DNA from: Candidatus Brocadia sp.
GTDB taxonomy: Bacteria; Planctomycetota; Brocadiia; Brocadiales; Brocadiaceae
Direction: 5' to 3'
Assembly: GCA_030837935.1 (NCBI GenBank)
Contig: JAUQXU010000214.1
Location: forward strand, 1-19,575
DNA length: 19,575 nt
In this document: positions 1-7,668 of the stretch, piece by piece
How positions within the stretch are numbered: the first letter of the stretch is position 1
Layout of the letters: each line of letters begins with the position of its first letter
Position numbers and translations under genes: made by a program
Notes under the pieces: model-generated
Seen by the model: the letters and a program-made list of their open reading frames with translations, nothing else
Told to the model about the DNA's origin: nothing
Databases searched by the model: none

Positions 1-428
1 GATGTGGTTGCTATCAAATAGGGATCTTCAAAGGTTATAAATTTTTTTATAACCATGGAAAATGGAATAACGGGAAGATAAATAGCCATAACGATAAGCC
101 GTTGCAAAGATTTTTTTATCTGCGGGTTGCTCTCAAAAAGAAAGGATACCGCCGTGTGAAGTAGCAAACTGGGCATGAAACCAATTCCTGCATAAGAAAT
201 TGCAGCGGCAATAAAATTTACCGAGAGGAAATATTTCCCAAACAGGATAAAACTAAACAGAGAAATGGCATTCCCGAAATGCCACATAGCCACACTGATA
301 ACGAGGAAGAGAAAAATGAGTTCACTCCGTGTCTTGTGTTTCCGTTGCACAATCAGAATTGAGAGAACTATGTGCAAGATGGTACCCAGGATAAAACCTA
401 TGAGTGATATAATTTCGTACAGGGGCAT
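1..428 (-). CDS. Partial membrane protein, probable N-terminus of a sensor histidine kinase
   Basis: The frame stays open from an ATG at 428 to the left edge, giving 142 residues (MPLYEIISLIGFILGTILHI...). At least four hydrophobic stretches are visible, at roughly residues 5-27, 37-60, 66-93 and 111-126, with short charged loops such as QRKHKTRSE. The segment GIGFMPSLLLHTAVSFLF resembles the 'LP..LLH' helix seen in the N-terminal 7TM sensor region of many bacterial histidine kinases; the kinase part would lie beyond the edge. No good Shine-Dalgarno precedes the ATG, and MPLYEI is a plausible cytoplasmic or periplasmic start. The gene is divergent from the heptosyltransferase gene. The membrane nature is seen directly; the kinase assignment is inference from one motif and could be wrong. 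Confidence 0.5.
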   Translation of the reverse strand, partial: MPLYEIISLIGFILGTILHIVLSILIVQRKHKTRSELIFLFLVISVAMWHFGNAISLFSFILFGKYFLSVNFIAAAISYAGIGFMPSLLLHTAVSFLFESNPQIKKSLQRLIVMAIYLPVIPFSMVIKKFITFEDPYLIATT

Positions 429-449
429 AATCTAGCTAGATATTTAGAG

Positions 450-499
450 ATTTCAAATACCCCCCATAAATCCCCCCGTAAACGGGGGGAGACAGGGGG
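450..499. repeat. Dispersed poly-C/poly-G palindromic repeat, copy 1
   Basis: The element begins ATTTCAAATACCCCCC and contains an 8-bp perfect inverted repeat, CCCCCCGT-aa-ACGGGGGG, at 472-489, followed by a further G-run. A near-identical copy lies at 16687-16738. Both copies are intergenic. It has no T-run on either side, so it is better seen as a mobile or REP-like repeat than as a terminator. Confidence 0.75.
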
Positions 500-645
500 A
501 GCAGGGATTAGGAAAAAAAAGATAGCTGACAGATAATCCCAGACGATGGTAACCTATTACCTGATAATTTATAATATTGGTGAAGAAAGCCACTGTCAAT
601 AGAAAAAGCAGCATAAAGTAATCTTGCCGTAATATTATAGTTGCC

Positions 646-675
646 TTGACAACGTATGAACTGTTTCTGTAAAAT
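646..675 (+). promoter_or_regulatory. Sigma-70-type promoter for the heptosyltransferase gene
   Basis: TTGACA at 646-651 is separated by 18 bases from TAAAAT at 670-675. Transcription would start near 682, about 60 bases before the TTG start at 741. The match to the consensus is seen directly; use in vivo is inferred. Confidence 0.55.
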
Positions 676-740
676 TTAATTCGAGCTTCTGCACCCGTCA
701 GGACAGATTTTACTATTCATTTTTCTGGTACGGAATTCAA

Positions 741-1786
741 TTGGAAAAACCAACAAATATAAATAAAATCATTATTCGTTCTCCCAATTGGGTGGGTGAT
801 GTTGTTATGGCGACGCCTGCCTTCCGCTGTATCAGAGAAAACTTTCCGGATGCAATAATAACACTTGCCTTAAAATCTTACATCCAGAAGCTCATTGAAG
901 GCGCTCCCTGGTTTGATGAATTATTCCTTTTGGATTCACAAGATCGACTGCCTGGAGGTACACAATCCTTTTCGGTTATAAAGCACATACGGTCACAAAA
1001 CTATGATTTAGGTTTTTTATTCCCTAATTCCTTTAGTTCTGCATTCATGTTTTGGTTAGGTGCTGTAAAACGGCGTGTGGGGTATAAAAGGGATGCACGT
1101 TCATGGTTTCTTACCCATGGAATAAATCGATTATATGAAAATGGACATTTTTTTCCACCTATATGGGGGATTATTACCTGCGTTTGTGCACAGCTGTTGG
1201 TTGTGAAGTGCGTTCGAAAGATTTAGAATTGTTTATTACGGAAAATGGCCGGCGTCGCGTGGATGAAATTTTTGAAAAATACCACCTGAACAGCGGCCAT
1301 CGGCTTATCCTCTTAAATCCGGGAGCGGCATACGGCTCTTCAAAATGCTGGACAGCAGAAGGATTTGCCCGGACAGTGGACATTATAAGTGGCCAATTGG
1401 ACTGCACAATAGCCATTGTATGCGCACCCCATGAAAAGAAATTGGCAATGGATATTGAGCAGGCAGCAAAATCAAAATTGATAAATCTGGCAAATCAAAT
1501 TATCTCTCTGGACGTCCTGAATGCGCTTATCAAGAGATGTGCCTTATTGATCACCGTTGATTCAGGTCCACGACATATTGCCGTTGCCTTTAAAAGGCCT
1601 GTGGTTACTCTCATGGGGCCAAATGACCCGCGGTATACCGACACTCCTGCAGAAGTTGGGCAGGTAATACGGGCTGATGTAGATTGTCTTGCATGTCATC
1701 TGAAGGCATGCCCGAAAGATCATCGGTGCATGACTCAGATAAAACCAGAAAGGGTTGCGGCGGCGTGTTTGGATTTACTTAAATAG
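741..1786 (+). CDS. waaF: LPS heptosyltransferase (WaaF type), interrupted by a frameshift near 1147-1157
   Basis: ADP-heptose:LPS heptosyltransferase, glycosyltransferase family 9, which adds heptose to the lipid A inner core on the cytoplasmic side of the inner membrane. The N-terminal half (741-1226) starts at TTG with IIRSPNWVGDVVMATPAF, the family's opening motif. The C-terminal half carries the sugar-nucleotide site (DSGPRHIAVAFKRPVVTLMG) and the heptosyltransferase II-type tail with clustered cysteines (CLACHLKACPKDHRCM). The halves are in different frames. Reading ...YENGHFF in the first frame must shift into ...TYMGDYYLRL in the second. One extra T in the T-run at 1148-1154 restores a single protein of about 349 residues, the usual WaaF length. 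The break is therefore either a homopolymer sequencing error or a recent inactivating mutation. The 3' end overlaps the convergent antiporter gene by 12 bases. Confidence 0.85.
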
Positions 1787-2719
1787 CCAGAGTATATAGA
1801 CACTGTATCCAAGCAATAAAAATGCACCCTGTCCACGGGTAAGGACAAACTTCCAGGTAATCATAGGGATCAGGAAGATACTGAACATGAGCATGACGGG
1901 CATATCGATGACGAGAGAAGCAGTATTAACCTGCAGGGGCTGAATTATTGCGGCAATCCCAAGGACGGCAAGGATATTAAAGATGTTACTTCCAAGTACA
2001 TTGCCCACGCTTATGTCAGATTCCTTGCGAATGGCGGCAACCATTGATGTAGCAAGTTCCGGGAGCGATGTACCTGCTGCAATAACCGTAAGCCCTATAA
2101 CAAGTTCACTGATCCCCACGACTCTGGCGATATATATTGCCGAATGAACCAGGAAATGTGCGCCCCCTATGAGTGCCCCAAGTCCCAGGATAATCAGGAA
2201 TATATCCTTTTTGATATTATCATACGTTGTTCCAATAAACTCTTTATATTCCTGCTCAACAGAGTTTGCTTCCTTGAGGGCTACACGATACACATAGCAA
2301 ATATACGCAAAAATACAACCAAGGAGTATGCAGCCTTCCTGACGACTCAACGTACCATCCCATCCCATAAAATACAAAAGCCCTGAGATACCAACCATAA
2401 TCGGCATCTCCCGGTAAAGGAGTTTCATGTCAATGGTGAGGGGTCGAACAAGTGCCGATAACCCCAATATAAGGCCAATATTGGCGATGTTGCTTCCGAT
2501 GATATTACCTATGGCAATATCACTTAAATGATTGATACCGGCTATTACACTCGTAACAAGTTCAGGTGTTGAAGTGCCAAAAGCTACTATCGTGAGTCCT
2601 ATAACCACGGGTTTGATATTGAAGGAAGAGGCGAATCTTGATGCCCCCTTGACGAGCCATTCAGCCCCAAAATAGAGTCCTGCCAGTCCCGCAAAAAACA
2701 GCACTATTTGCAATAGCAT
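1775..2719 (-). CDS. Calcium/sodium antiporter, CaCA family (YrbG-like)
   Basis: Inner-membrane cation exchanger of 314 residues, predicted to exchange Ca2+ for Na+ or H+. It shows the two inverted alpha repeats that define the family. The first covers about residues 41-90, with GLTIVAFGTSTPEL and GNIIGSNIANIGLILG. The second covers about residues 209-256, with GLTVIAAGTSLPEL and GNVLGSNIFNILAVLG. The conserved cation-binding glutamates are Glu53 and Glu221. About ten hydrophobic segments are visible, split by a charged loop at about 148-172. The length is normal for the family. The ATG at 2719 begins directly with a transmembrane helix, but no clear ribosome binding site precedes it. It has its own candidate promoter at 2860-2887, so it may be transcribed separately from murD upstream. 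Ion specificity is not certain. Confidence 0.92.
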   Translation of the reverse strand: MLLQIVLFFAGLAGLYFGAEWLVKGASRFASSFNIKPVVIGLTIVAFGTSTPELVTSVIAGINHLSDIAIGNIIGSNIANIGLILGLSALVRPLTIDMKLLYREMPIMVGISGLLYFMGWDGTLSRQEGCILLGCIFAYICYVYRVALKEANSVEQEYKEFIGTTYDNIKKDIFLIILGLGALIGGAHFLVHSAIYIARVVGISELVIGLTVIAAGTSLPELATSMVAAIRKESDISVGNVLGSNIFNILAVLGIAAIIQPLQVNTASLVIDMPVMLMFSIFLIPMITWKFVLTRGQGAFLLLGYSVYILWLFK

Positions 2720-2859
2720 GGTATCGCTTTAGAAGAAAAAATTTTAAGATGAAATATCCCTAACGGTGAAAAACGATTTCGCCTTATTGTTGAAAGGTAT
2801 AGTAAATTTAATCTGAGCTACTAAAACATTTTTTATTCTTGCTCCAGACAGATTGTATT

Positions 2860-2887
2860 ATATTAGCGAGATAAAAGCCTTTGTCAA
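2860..2887 (-). promoter_or_regulatory. Candidate promoter for the antiporter gene
   Basis: On the minus strand, TTGACA (2887-2882) is followed after 16 bases by TAATAT (2865-2860). An overlapping TATAAT (2862-2857) gives a spacing of 19. The transcript would have a leader of roughly 135 bases before the ATG at 2719. I see no known riboswitch in that leader. Confidence 0.45.
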
Positions 2888-2907
2888 TCATTTATTTAAA
2901 GGTATAG

Positions 2908-2956
2908 GAATTTCAAAGCTGTGGTTGTAGAGCGAAGAGCCTCTTCGCTCTACATT
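2908..2956. repeat. Dispersed palindromic repeat (GTAGAGCGAAGAG type), copy 1
   Basis: The 49-base element starts GAATTTCAAAGCTGTG and contains a perfect 13-bp inverted repeat (GTAGAGCGAAGAG, 2927-2939, and its complement, 2941-2953) around a single C. A second copy at 16602-16650 aligns without gaps at 42 of 49 positions. It lies between murD and the antiporter gene. There is no T-run next to it, so a terminator role is unlikely. Confidence 0.75.
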
Positions 2957-2989
2957 AAATGATAAGAATTCATGTTTGTTGTAATGTGG

Positions 2990-4378
2990 TTATAAGGCTT
3001 GTACCATAGTTTTAAATTGCCTTCCGCGTTCTTCGTAATTAAGGAACATATCATAACTTGCGCAGGCAGGGGAAAGCAATACAATGTCGCCTGTTTTTGC
3101 CAGGGTAATCGCCTGTTGAAATGCCTCTTGAAAGGTGCCTGGTGTGAATAGTGAAGGGGTTTCTTGTTGTGCCTTTTTCTGTAAGATGAGTTCCTTTATT
3201 TTCTCTGCAGTTTTCCCAATAAGAATAACGGCCCTGGTGTGTCTTGCGCATACCTCGGCAAATTCCTTAAAATTGCTTCCCTTATCGTAGCCACCGGCAA
3301 GGAGTATTACCGGCGGTTGGAATGCCGTGACGGCGGCCATGGCCGATTCTGGTGTGGTGGCCTTGGAATCGTTGTAATACCGGATACCATGTACCTCCCG
3401 CACAAACTCCAGGCGGTGTTCTAGGCCGGTAAAGGTAGTGACAACATTTCCAATATGCTGGCTGTTTGCACCTGCCAGATAAGCGGCACAGGAGGCTGCC
3501 AGGATGTTTTGGAGATTATGGATACCGGGTATCTTGATTCTGGATATACACGGTATTGCTATCCTTGGACCATCCAGGGATAGCACCATATCATCCCCTT
3601 TTACAAAAGCGCCGTTTGTTAACGTATCCTTTGTGCTGTACCACAAAACATGGCCTTTACACTCCCTCTCCCACCTTCTTAATTCCGGGTCGTCGTAGTT
3701 AAGGATGACATAATCTTCCGGTTTTTGGTGTAATATAATGCCCTTCTTCGCCTGGATATACTCTTCCATGTTTGAGTATCTGTCGAGGTGATTGGGTGAT
3801 ATGTTGGTCACAACGCTGATGCCAGGACTTTTTCCCGCGTTATAGAGTTCTTCCAGCTGAAAACTGGAAAGCTCAAGGACTACGATGTCGGATGGTTTTA
3901 TTTCCTCAAGCTCCAGCAGGAGTGATTTCCCGATATTCCCTCCGACCCACGTCATGCGCTGAGTCTGTTGCAATATTTTGCCCGTAAGGGTGGTGGTGGT
4001 TGACTTCCCGTTGCTACCGGTGATGCCGATAATAGGGGCAGGGCATAATTGAAAGAAGATGTTTATTTCCGTATCCATTGGCACGTGGTTATTTCTTGCA
4101 ATCTGTATAAACCGTGAATCCTTTGGTACGGCGGGATTAATAATAATCATGTCTGCGTTGATAAAATCCTCGTCGCAGTGCCCCCCGAGTTTGTATAAAA
4201 CAGGAAGGCCTTCAAGTTGTTTTATGGATGGGGCGAGTTCCGTTGCATTTCTCAAATCGGTTACGGTAACCTGAGCGCCTTGTCTTGCAAGAAATTGAGC
4301 AACACCTGCCCCACCTCCAAACAATCCTAACCCCATAACGGTGATCTTTTTATTTTTAAATTCAACAGGCATAGGCAA
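2990..4378 (-). CDS. murD: UDP-N-acetylmuramoylalanine--D-glutamate ligase
   Basis: Cytoplasmic ATP-dependent Mur ligase that adds D-glutamate to UDP-MurNAc-L-Ala in peptidoglycan synthesis. Visible features in order: an N-terminal Rossmann-like UDP-binding motif (GLGLFGGGAGVAQFLARQG), the ATP P-loop GITGSNGKSTTT at about residue 117, NISPNHLDRY, HNLQNILAA, a C-terminal domain with NDSKATTPESA, LLAGGYDKGSNF, and LLSPACASYDMF near the end. At 462 residues it is full length. Two starts are possible. TTG at 4378 lies 6 bases after AAGAAGAGG (4393-4385). ATG at 4372 is a better codon but has a longer spacing of 12. The gene stands alone rather than in a mur/dcw cluster. Its start overlaps the 3' end of the upstream HicB-like gene by about 50 bases, which suggests co-transcription. 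Confidence 0.96.
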   Translation of the reverse strand: MPMPVEFKNKKITVMGLGLFGGGAGVAQFLARQGAQVTVTDLRNATELAPSIKQLEGLPVLYKLGGHCDEDFINADMIIINPAVPKDSRFIQIARNNHVPMDTEINIFFQLCPAPIIGITGSNGKSTTTTLTGKILQQTQRMTWVGGNIGKSLLLELEEIKPSDIVVLELSSFQLEELYNAGKSPGISVVTNISPNHLDRYSNMEEYIQAKKGIILHQKPEDYVILNYDDPELRRWERECKGHVLWYSTKDTLTNGAFVKGDDMVLSLDGPRIAIPCISRIKIPGIHNLQNILAASCAAYLAGANSQHIGNVVTTFTGLEHRLEFVREVHGIRYYNDSKATTPESAMAAVTAFQPPVILLAGGYDKGSNFKEFAEVCARHTRAVILIGKTAEKIKELILQKKAQQETPSLFTPGTFQEAFQQAITLAKTGDIVLLSPACASYDMFLNYEERGRQFKTMVQAL

Positions 4379-4635
4379 ATATCGCCTCTTCTTAAGTTGT
4401 GTTTCTTAATATCGAGATCTATTCCATCAATTAAAGGAATAGTATGACCCATCTTGATGCCTAATAAAATCCATTCTTCCAAGACTTCTCTTAGTTCTTC
4501 TCGGCAGTCTTCGAGAGTGTTTGCATTCGCCCAGACTCCTTGAAGACCTTCGATCTTACCGAAATAACCTTCATTGTCAGGCAAGATTTCGTAATGTGCT
4601 TTTTGCATAGCCGCATTAATATAAGCTGTCAACAT
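4327..4635 (-). CDS. HicB-like protein (UPF0150 type), no HicA partner seen
   Basis: This 102-residue protein has the pattern of HicB-type antitoxins. The beta-hairpin YEILPDNEGYFGKIEGLQGV is followed by NANTLEDCREELREVLEEWI and the typical end of the partial RNase H-like fold, IPLIDGIDLDI. HicB proteins neutralise the HicA mRNA interferase and often repress their own operon; that is family knowledge. I see no HicA-like ORF on either side, so it may be an orphan regulator. A ribosome binding site (AAAAAGGA) lies about 10 bases before the ATG at 4635. The last 30 residues (from about KKHNLRRGDIC) do not look like HicB. They overlap the ribosome binding site and start of murD, so the tail may be a read-through product of a lost stop codon. 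Confidence 0.75.
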   Translation of the reverse strand: MLTAYINAAMQKAHYEILPDNEGYFGKIEGLQGVWANANTLEDCREELREVLEEWILLGIKMGHTIPLIDGIDLDIKKHNLRRGDICLCLLNLKIKRSPLWG

Positions 4636-4697
4636 AAGGTATTTTCCTTTTTAGAAAAGGTTGGGTAAGGTAATTTTGCTTTAAACGGTTGAACCTA

Positions 4698-4877
4698 TTA
4701 AAGAGCGTTAACTAATGAGTCCTTTAAAGTAATGTTTAATTTTTGGCGTTTAATATTGAGAATATGTTCTATAGCTTCTTCAATAGTTTTGCCTTGTGTA
4801 AAACAATTGGAATGTTCTACGCATTGAGCAATATAAAATTTCTTATCCTTTTCTATTTCAATAGTAAATGTTCGCAT
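4698..4877 (-). CDS. Small HicB-like protein, 59 residues
   Basis: An ATG at 4877 opens a 59-residue frame, MRTFTIEIEKDKKFYIAQCV..., ending at TAA 4700-4698. The pattern 'beta-strand with IEKD, FYIAQCVEHSNCFTQGKTIEEAIEHI' is that of the HicB-like/UPF0150 fold: a strand, a 'C.E..GC.TQG.T.EEA' turn and a helix. The length suits single-domain members. A promoter (4901-4928) lies just upstream, and a perfect inverted repeat is centred on the start codon, which suggests self-regulation. There is no obvious Shine-Dalgarno. It lies 62 bases upstream of the second HicB-like gene, so two such genes stand in tandem and no HicA toxin was found. Function beyond the fold is unknown. Confidence 0.7.
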   Translation of the reverse strand: MRTFTIEIEKDKKFYIAQCVEHSNCFTQGKTIEEAIEHILNIKRQKLNITLKDSLVNAL

Positions 4878-4889
4878 AGAACATTTACT
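4863..4889. promoter_or_regulatory. Perfect inverted repeat over the start codon of the small HicB-like gene
   Basis: AGTAAATGTTC (4863-4873) and its exact complement GAACATTTACT (4879-4889) flank a 5-base spacer. The ATG of the gene (4877-4875) sits in that spacer. It could be a dimer operator just downstream of the promoter, or an mRNA hairpin presenting the start codon in its loop. Confidence 0.6.
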
Positions 4890-4900
4890 TTAATTTTCAA

Positions 4901-4928
4901 ATTATACTACTTTTGATGTCATAGGCAA
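4901..4928 (-). promoter_or_regulatory. Promoter for the HicB-like genes and possibly murD
   Basis: On the minus strand, TTGCCT (4928-4923) is separated by 16 bases from a perfect TATAAT (4906-4901). Transcription would begin near 4894, about 17 bases before the start codon and immediately before the inverted repeat. The position fits an operator-controlled promoter. Confidence 0.5.
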
Positions 4929-4990
4929 TAAATTTTAACTTCGGGATTTCATTTGGTCTTTCTGTAATGTTTCTGAATGCTCTTGATGTT

Positions 4991-5063
4991 AAGGAAATTC
5001 AAAGTTGCCACAAAGTCGCTACGACACGAAGATTTTTCTGTGTGCCTTTGTATCCTGGTGGCG
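4991..5063. repeat. Degenerate palindromic intergenic repeat
   Basis: The stretch starts AAGGAAATTCAAAG, the same head as the other repeats in this window. It runs GCCAC (5007-5011) to GTGGC (5058-5062) with imperfectly complementary interior (CACAAAG.../...CCTTTGTAT). It looks like a decayed long hairpin repeat. A 67-codon open frame that covers it and ends at 5208 has no protein-like features and is not called as a gene. Confidence 0.4.
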
Positions 5064-5116
5064 AAAAAGAGTTAATGAAAATGATTGCTTGTTAAAAATT
5101 GTTTCAAGATTTTTTC

Positions 5117-5145
5117 TTGACATGGGTGTGATTATATTGTATTTT
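5117..5145 (+). promoter_or_regulatory. Promoter for the riboswitch-controlled gene block
   Basis: A perfect TTGACA (5117-5122) is followed after exactly 17 bases by TATTTT (5140-5145). Transcription from about 5152 would cover the putative riboswitch at 5207-5295. This is among the best promoter matches in the window. Confidence 0.6.
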
Positions 5146-5206
5146 TCTGTCACACTGACTAACAGTATCGATAAAAAATACATCGCGATAAAGGTAAACC
5201 CTGAGT

Positions 5207-5295
5207 GATCGGGGGACGCAAAGTAAAAGGGTCTTGAAGCTTACAAGGAAGTAGTTGAAAGACACTGAAGAAAAAAGACAGCCTTACTGCCGAAG
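5207..5295 (+). promoter_or_regulatory. GEMM-I type cyclic-di-nucleotide riboswitch aptamer
   Basis: The RNA shows the class I c-di-GMP (GEMM) pattern. GGACGCAAAGT (5214-5224) is followed by a short linker and GGGTCTT (5229-5235), then AAGACAGCC (5275-5283) and ACTGCCGAA (5286-5294). Helices that form by eye are TCGG (5209-5212) with CCGA (5290-5293), AGTA with TACT, and GTCTT with AAGAC. An 'aaag' loop region lies between. Family knowledge: such aptamers bind c-di-GMP, and a subtype binds 3',3'-cGAMP; I cannot separate these by eye. The 3' end of the aptamer is also the 5' arm of the terminator at 5280-5331, so ligand binding should favour read-through (an ON switch). It precedes the metallophosphoesterase gene and perhaps controls the whole block to 16091. 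Confidence 0.72.
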
Positions 5296-5331
5296 ATGTT
5301 TCAATGAGCATCTTTGCAGTAAGGCTTTTTT
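5280..5331 (+). terminator. Intrinsic terminator acting as riboswitch expression platform
   Basis: AGCCTTACTGC (5280-5290) pairs perfectly with GCAGTAAGGCT (5316-5326). An inner stem, AAGATG (5293-5298) with CATCTT (5309-5314), extends it, and a run of six T ends at 5331. The 5' arm overlaps the aptamer, so the two folds exclude each other. Confidence 0.85.
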
Positions 5332-5447
5332 GTTTTCAGGGTATTTAAAAAGTAGAAAAATATGGAAAACCTGTATTTGATCTCTATGGTAGCGATATCA
5401 GGTTATTAAAAATATAAGGTATAATTACTCAAAGAAATGAGGTTCAA

Positions 5448-7574
5448 TTGACAAAAATAGACGATTTTCCATTAATCATAAGTCCTAACCTCGGTTGCCC
5501 ACAGATTATTTCCATTGAGGAGTTCAGGCAAAAGAAGGAGTTTTCGTTAATAATTGCCGGACAATACGGGAAAAGTAAGGTGCCCCTGAAGGATGAATTT
5601 ATGGGAACTTTATATTTACGACGTTCTCATAAAGGCGACGGAGATAAAAAAGATATTCCCCTGTCTATTAACGATGAACCTGAGGAGATTACTCATTGGT
5701 ATCAACTATCCGATTTCAATACTTTAGACGATACAAGAGAGATTATTCCTAGTGAGTTCCATTACAACGTAATGGGTGAGAATACCCGGTATTGGAAAAT
5801 CAAAGTCGGTATCGATTCTGAAAGTGTGGAAGGTTATGAAACTCTTCTTTTACCTCAAAAAGGAGGAAAATATCCCCCGTGTCTTTACGACCTCGTATAC
5901 AGAGACCGATCAGAAAAGCGGGAGAGGGTTAATTACCATTCTGTACAATTTGTTAAAAGTTTTGGAGAAGGCTGTAAATTCATTCAGGTTACCGATCTTC
6001 ATATTGCTACGCGGAATGACGAGATCCTCGACGAAGTCTTGAAAGTAAAGTATGAGAAGATAAGTCGAGACGACATCGCAAAGAGATACATTAACTTTAA
6101 CCATAACCTGAGAAAGTTTATCCATAGAGCAAATAGTATGGCTGAGGAGGGTGAACTCGATTTTGTTGTAATTACAGGAGATTTAGTAGATTTTGCCTTT
6201 CATGGTTGGGAGGATGAAATAATTTTAGATGAAAACAATTGGAAAACTTTTGTTAACATAATTACCGGTGCAGGAAAGGAAAAGGAACGGAATAATCCCG
6301 GTATAAAAATAGCGGTTTTTACATCAACCGGGAATCACGATTGGCGTCTTCGCCCTTACGACCCAAATATTTCAAAGTACAATAGAGACAGTTTTGGCTT
6401 AAAGGAAGAAGAGCTTAAACATTATAAATTCAAATCCTTTGATTCTTCCGAATATCCGGAGGATAAGAGGGCAAAATTGGCAGAAGAGATAACGAACGAT
6501 GCCTTAAACAGATTGAACCTTGACGCCCTGAAAAAAAGCGATAAATGGAAAATAAAGTTAGAAAAGTTTCTTGGCAGTATTATAGGAACCTGGCTTATGC
6601 ATATTTTGCCGCTTTTAGGATTGATAGGTATAGGAGAAAAGGTAAATCCAATAGCAAATTACGTTTCTCATTTTATAATTGCCGGAATTGCAGGAATAGT
6701 AACATGGGGGATTAATAAATTTATAAGATATCAGACGCGTAAAATAGCTGACTTCATTATAGACAATCCCCTCCATGCTGAAGCTTGCGCACTTCATTAT
6801 TATTTCAGATATATAAACCCATACCTTGACTATGCCTTTTACTATGGAAACCATTGCTTTATAATCATGGATACAGGATCTGATATTTTCATTGGGCAAA
6901 TTTTGGATAAGAAAGAGATTAAATACCTCAAGAAAATAGGTGTAAAGGATAATATCCTGGGAGGAGCTCCCGATTCAAAGGCGTTTGATCCAGAACAGGT
7001 TTATTACAATTGGAGCCAAATAGTATGGTTAGAGAAAGTCATGAAAGCTGTGAGCAAGAATCCGGGTGCTCATGGTAGAAATTTCATCTTTTTACACGCC
7101 CCTCCAATCAACTCAGCCGAACATGTTGATATGGATACCCTGCGGGAGGTTGAAAGAAAGGAAGGACCAGGGTGGGTTCCTGAAAAGGAATGTAATCTGA
7201 CATACGGAACGATTAATTATTATCTGAGCGAGTTCTTTTATCTCTGTATGGGATACAGAGAGGGCGATCTGGTAAAACAGGAAGCGGATCGTAAGTTCAA
7301 GTCAATAGACATTGTTTTTTCAGGACACGCCCACCGGAATATTGAATTTAGGATAGAGAAAGATAAAAATCATGAGATCAGGATATATCACGATAGGTAC
7401 AGCGAAACTTTTGACCATAATAAGCCGTATGCATGGTGGGGACAGAGTCCTGTAATCGTCCAGACTGCCTCATGTGGGATACGAAGGTTAGGCAATCAAC
7501 CGCCTTATTATAGACTGGCGGTCATAAACAAGGGGGGACAGATTACTGAATTCTCACATGCAAATATCCCTTAG
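5448..7574 (+). CDS. Calcineurin-like metallophosphoesterase with an internal transmembrane hairpin
   Basis: A 708-residue protein with all metal-binding blocks of the calcineurin-like phosphoesterase superfamily: DLH at 183-185, GDLVD at 244-248, GNHD at 295-298, a lone His in FLHAPP at 550, and GHAH at 626-629. These bind two metal ions and hydrolyse phosphate mono- or diesters; the substrate is not predictable. Between GNHD and the lone His there is a long insert. Two hydrophobic stretches at about 374-394 and 404-421 (WLMHILPLLGLIGIG; FIIAGIAGIVTWGI) look like a membrane hairpin. The first ~170 residues form an extra domain that I do not recognise. There is no signal peptide, so the catalytic blocks are probably cytoplasmic and tethered. 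The start is TTG, 5 bases after TGAGG. It is the first gene after the riboswitch, so cyclic-nucleotide control is likely. Confidence 0.82.
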   Translation: MTKIDDFPLIISPNLGCPQIISIEEFRQKKEFSLIIAGQYGKSKVPLKDEFMGTLYLRRSHKGDGDKKDIPLSINDEPEEITHWYQLSDFNTLDDTREIIPSEFHYNVMGENTRYWKIKVGIDSESVEGYETLLLPQKGGKYPPCLYDLVYRDRSEKRERVNYHSVQFVKSFGEGCKFIQVTDLHIATRNDEILDEVLKVKYEKISRDDIAKRYINFNHNLRKFIHRANSMAEEGELDFVVITGDLVDFAFHGWEDEIILDENNWKTFVNIITGAGKEKERNNPGIKIAVFTSTGNHDWRLRPYDPNISKYNRDSFGLKEEELKHYKFKSFDSSEYPEDKRAKLAEEITNDALNRLNLDALKKSDKWKIKLEKFLGSIIGTWLMHILPLLGLIGIGEKVNPIANYVSHFIIAGIAGIVTWGINKFIRYQTRKIADFIIDNPLHAEACALHYYFRYINPYLDYAFYYGNHCFIIMDTGSDIFIGQILDKKEIKYLKKIGVKDNILGGAPDSKAFDPEQVYYNWSQIVWLEKVMKAVSKNPGAHGRNFIFLHAPPINSAEHVDMDTLREVERKEGPGWVPEKECNLTYGTINYYLSEFFYLCMGYREGDLVKQEADRKFKSIDIVFSGHAHRNIEFRIEKDKNHEIRIYHDRYSETFDHNKPYAWWGQSPVIVQTASCGIRRLGNQPPYYRLAVINKGGQITEFSHANIP

Positions 7575-7668
7575 CGTTGCGTAGCCGCAATAGGCAATCT
7601 ATCATATTATCCTGCCATTTACTAAGTAGTGATAAAAAGTATTAATCTTTTATACCGGGAGGAACGCA

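Noticed and set aside
2927..2953. 13-bp palindrome as terminator of murD
   Set aside because: No T-run follows on either strand, and a related copy occurs in another intergenic region, so it fits a dispersed repeat better.
5005..5208. 67-codon open frame upstream of the riboswitch
   Set aside because: It covers a degenerate palindromic repeat and the promoter, has no ribosome binding site and no protein-like pattern.
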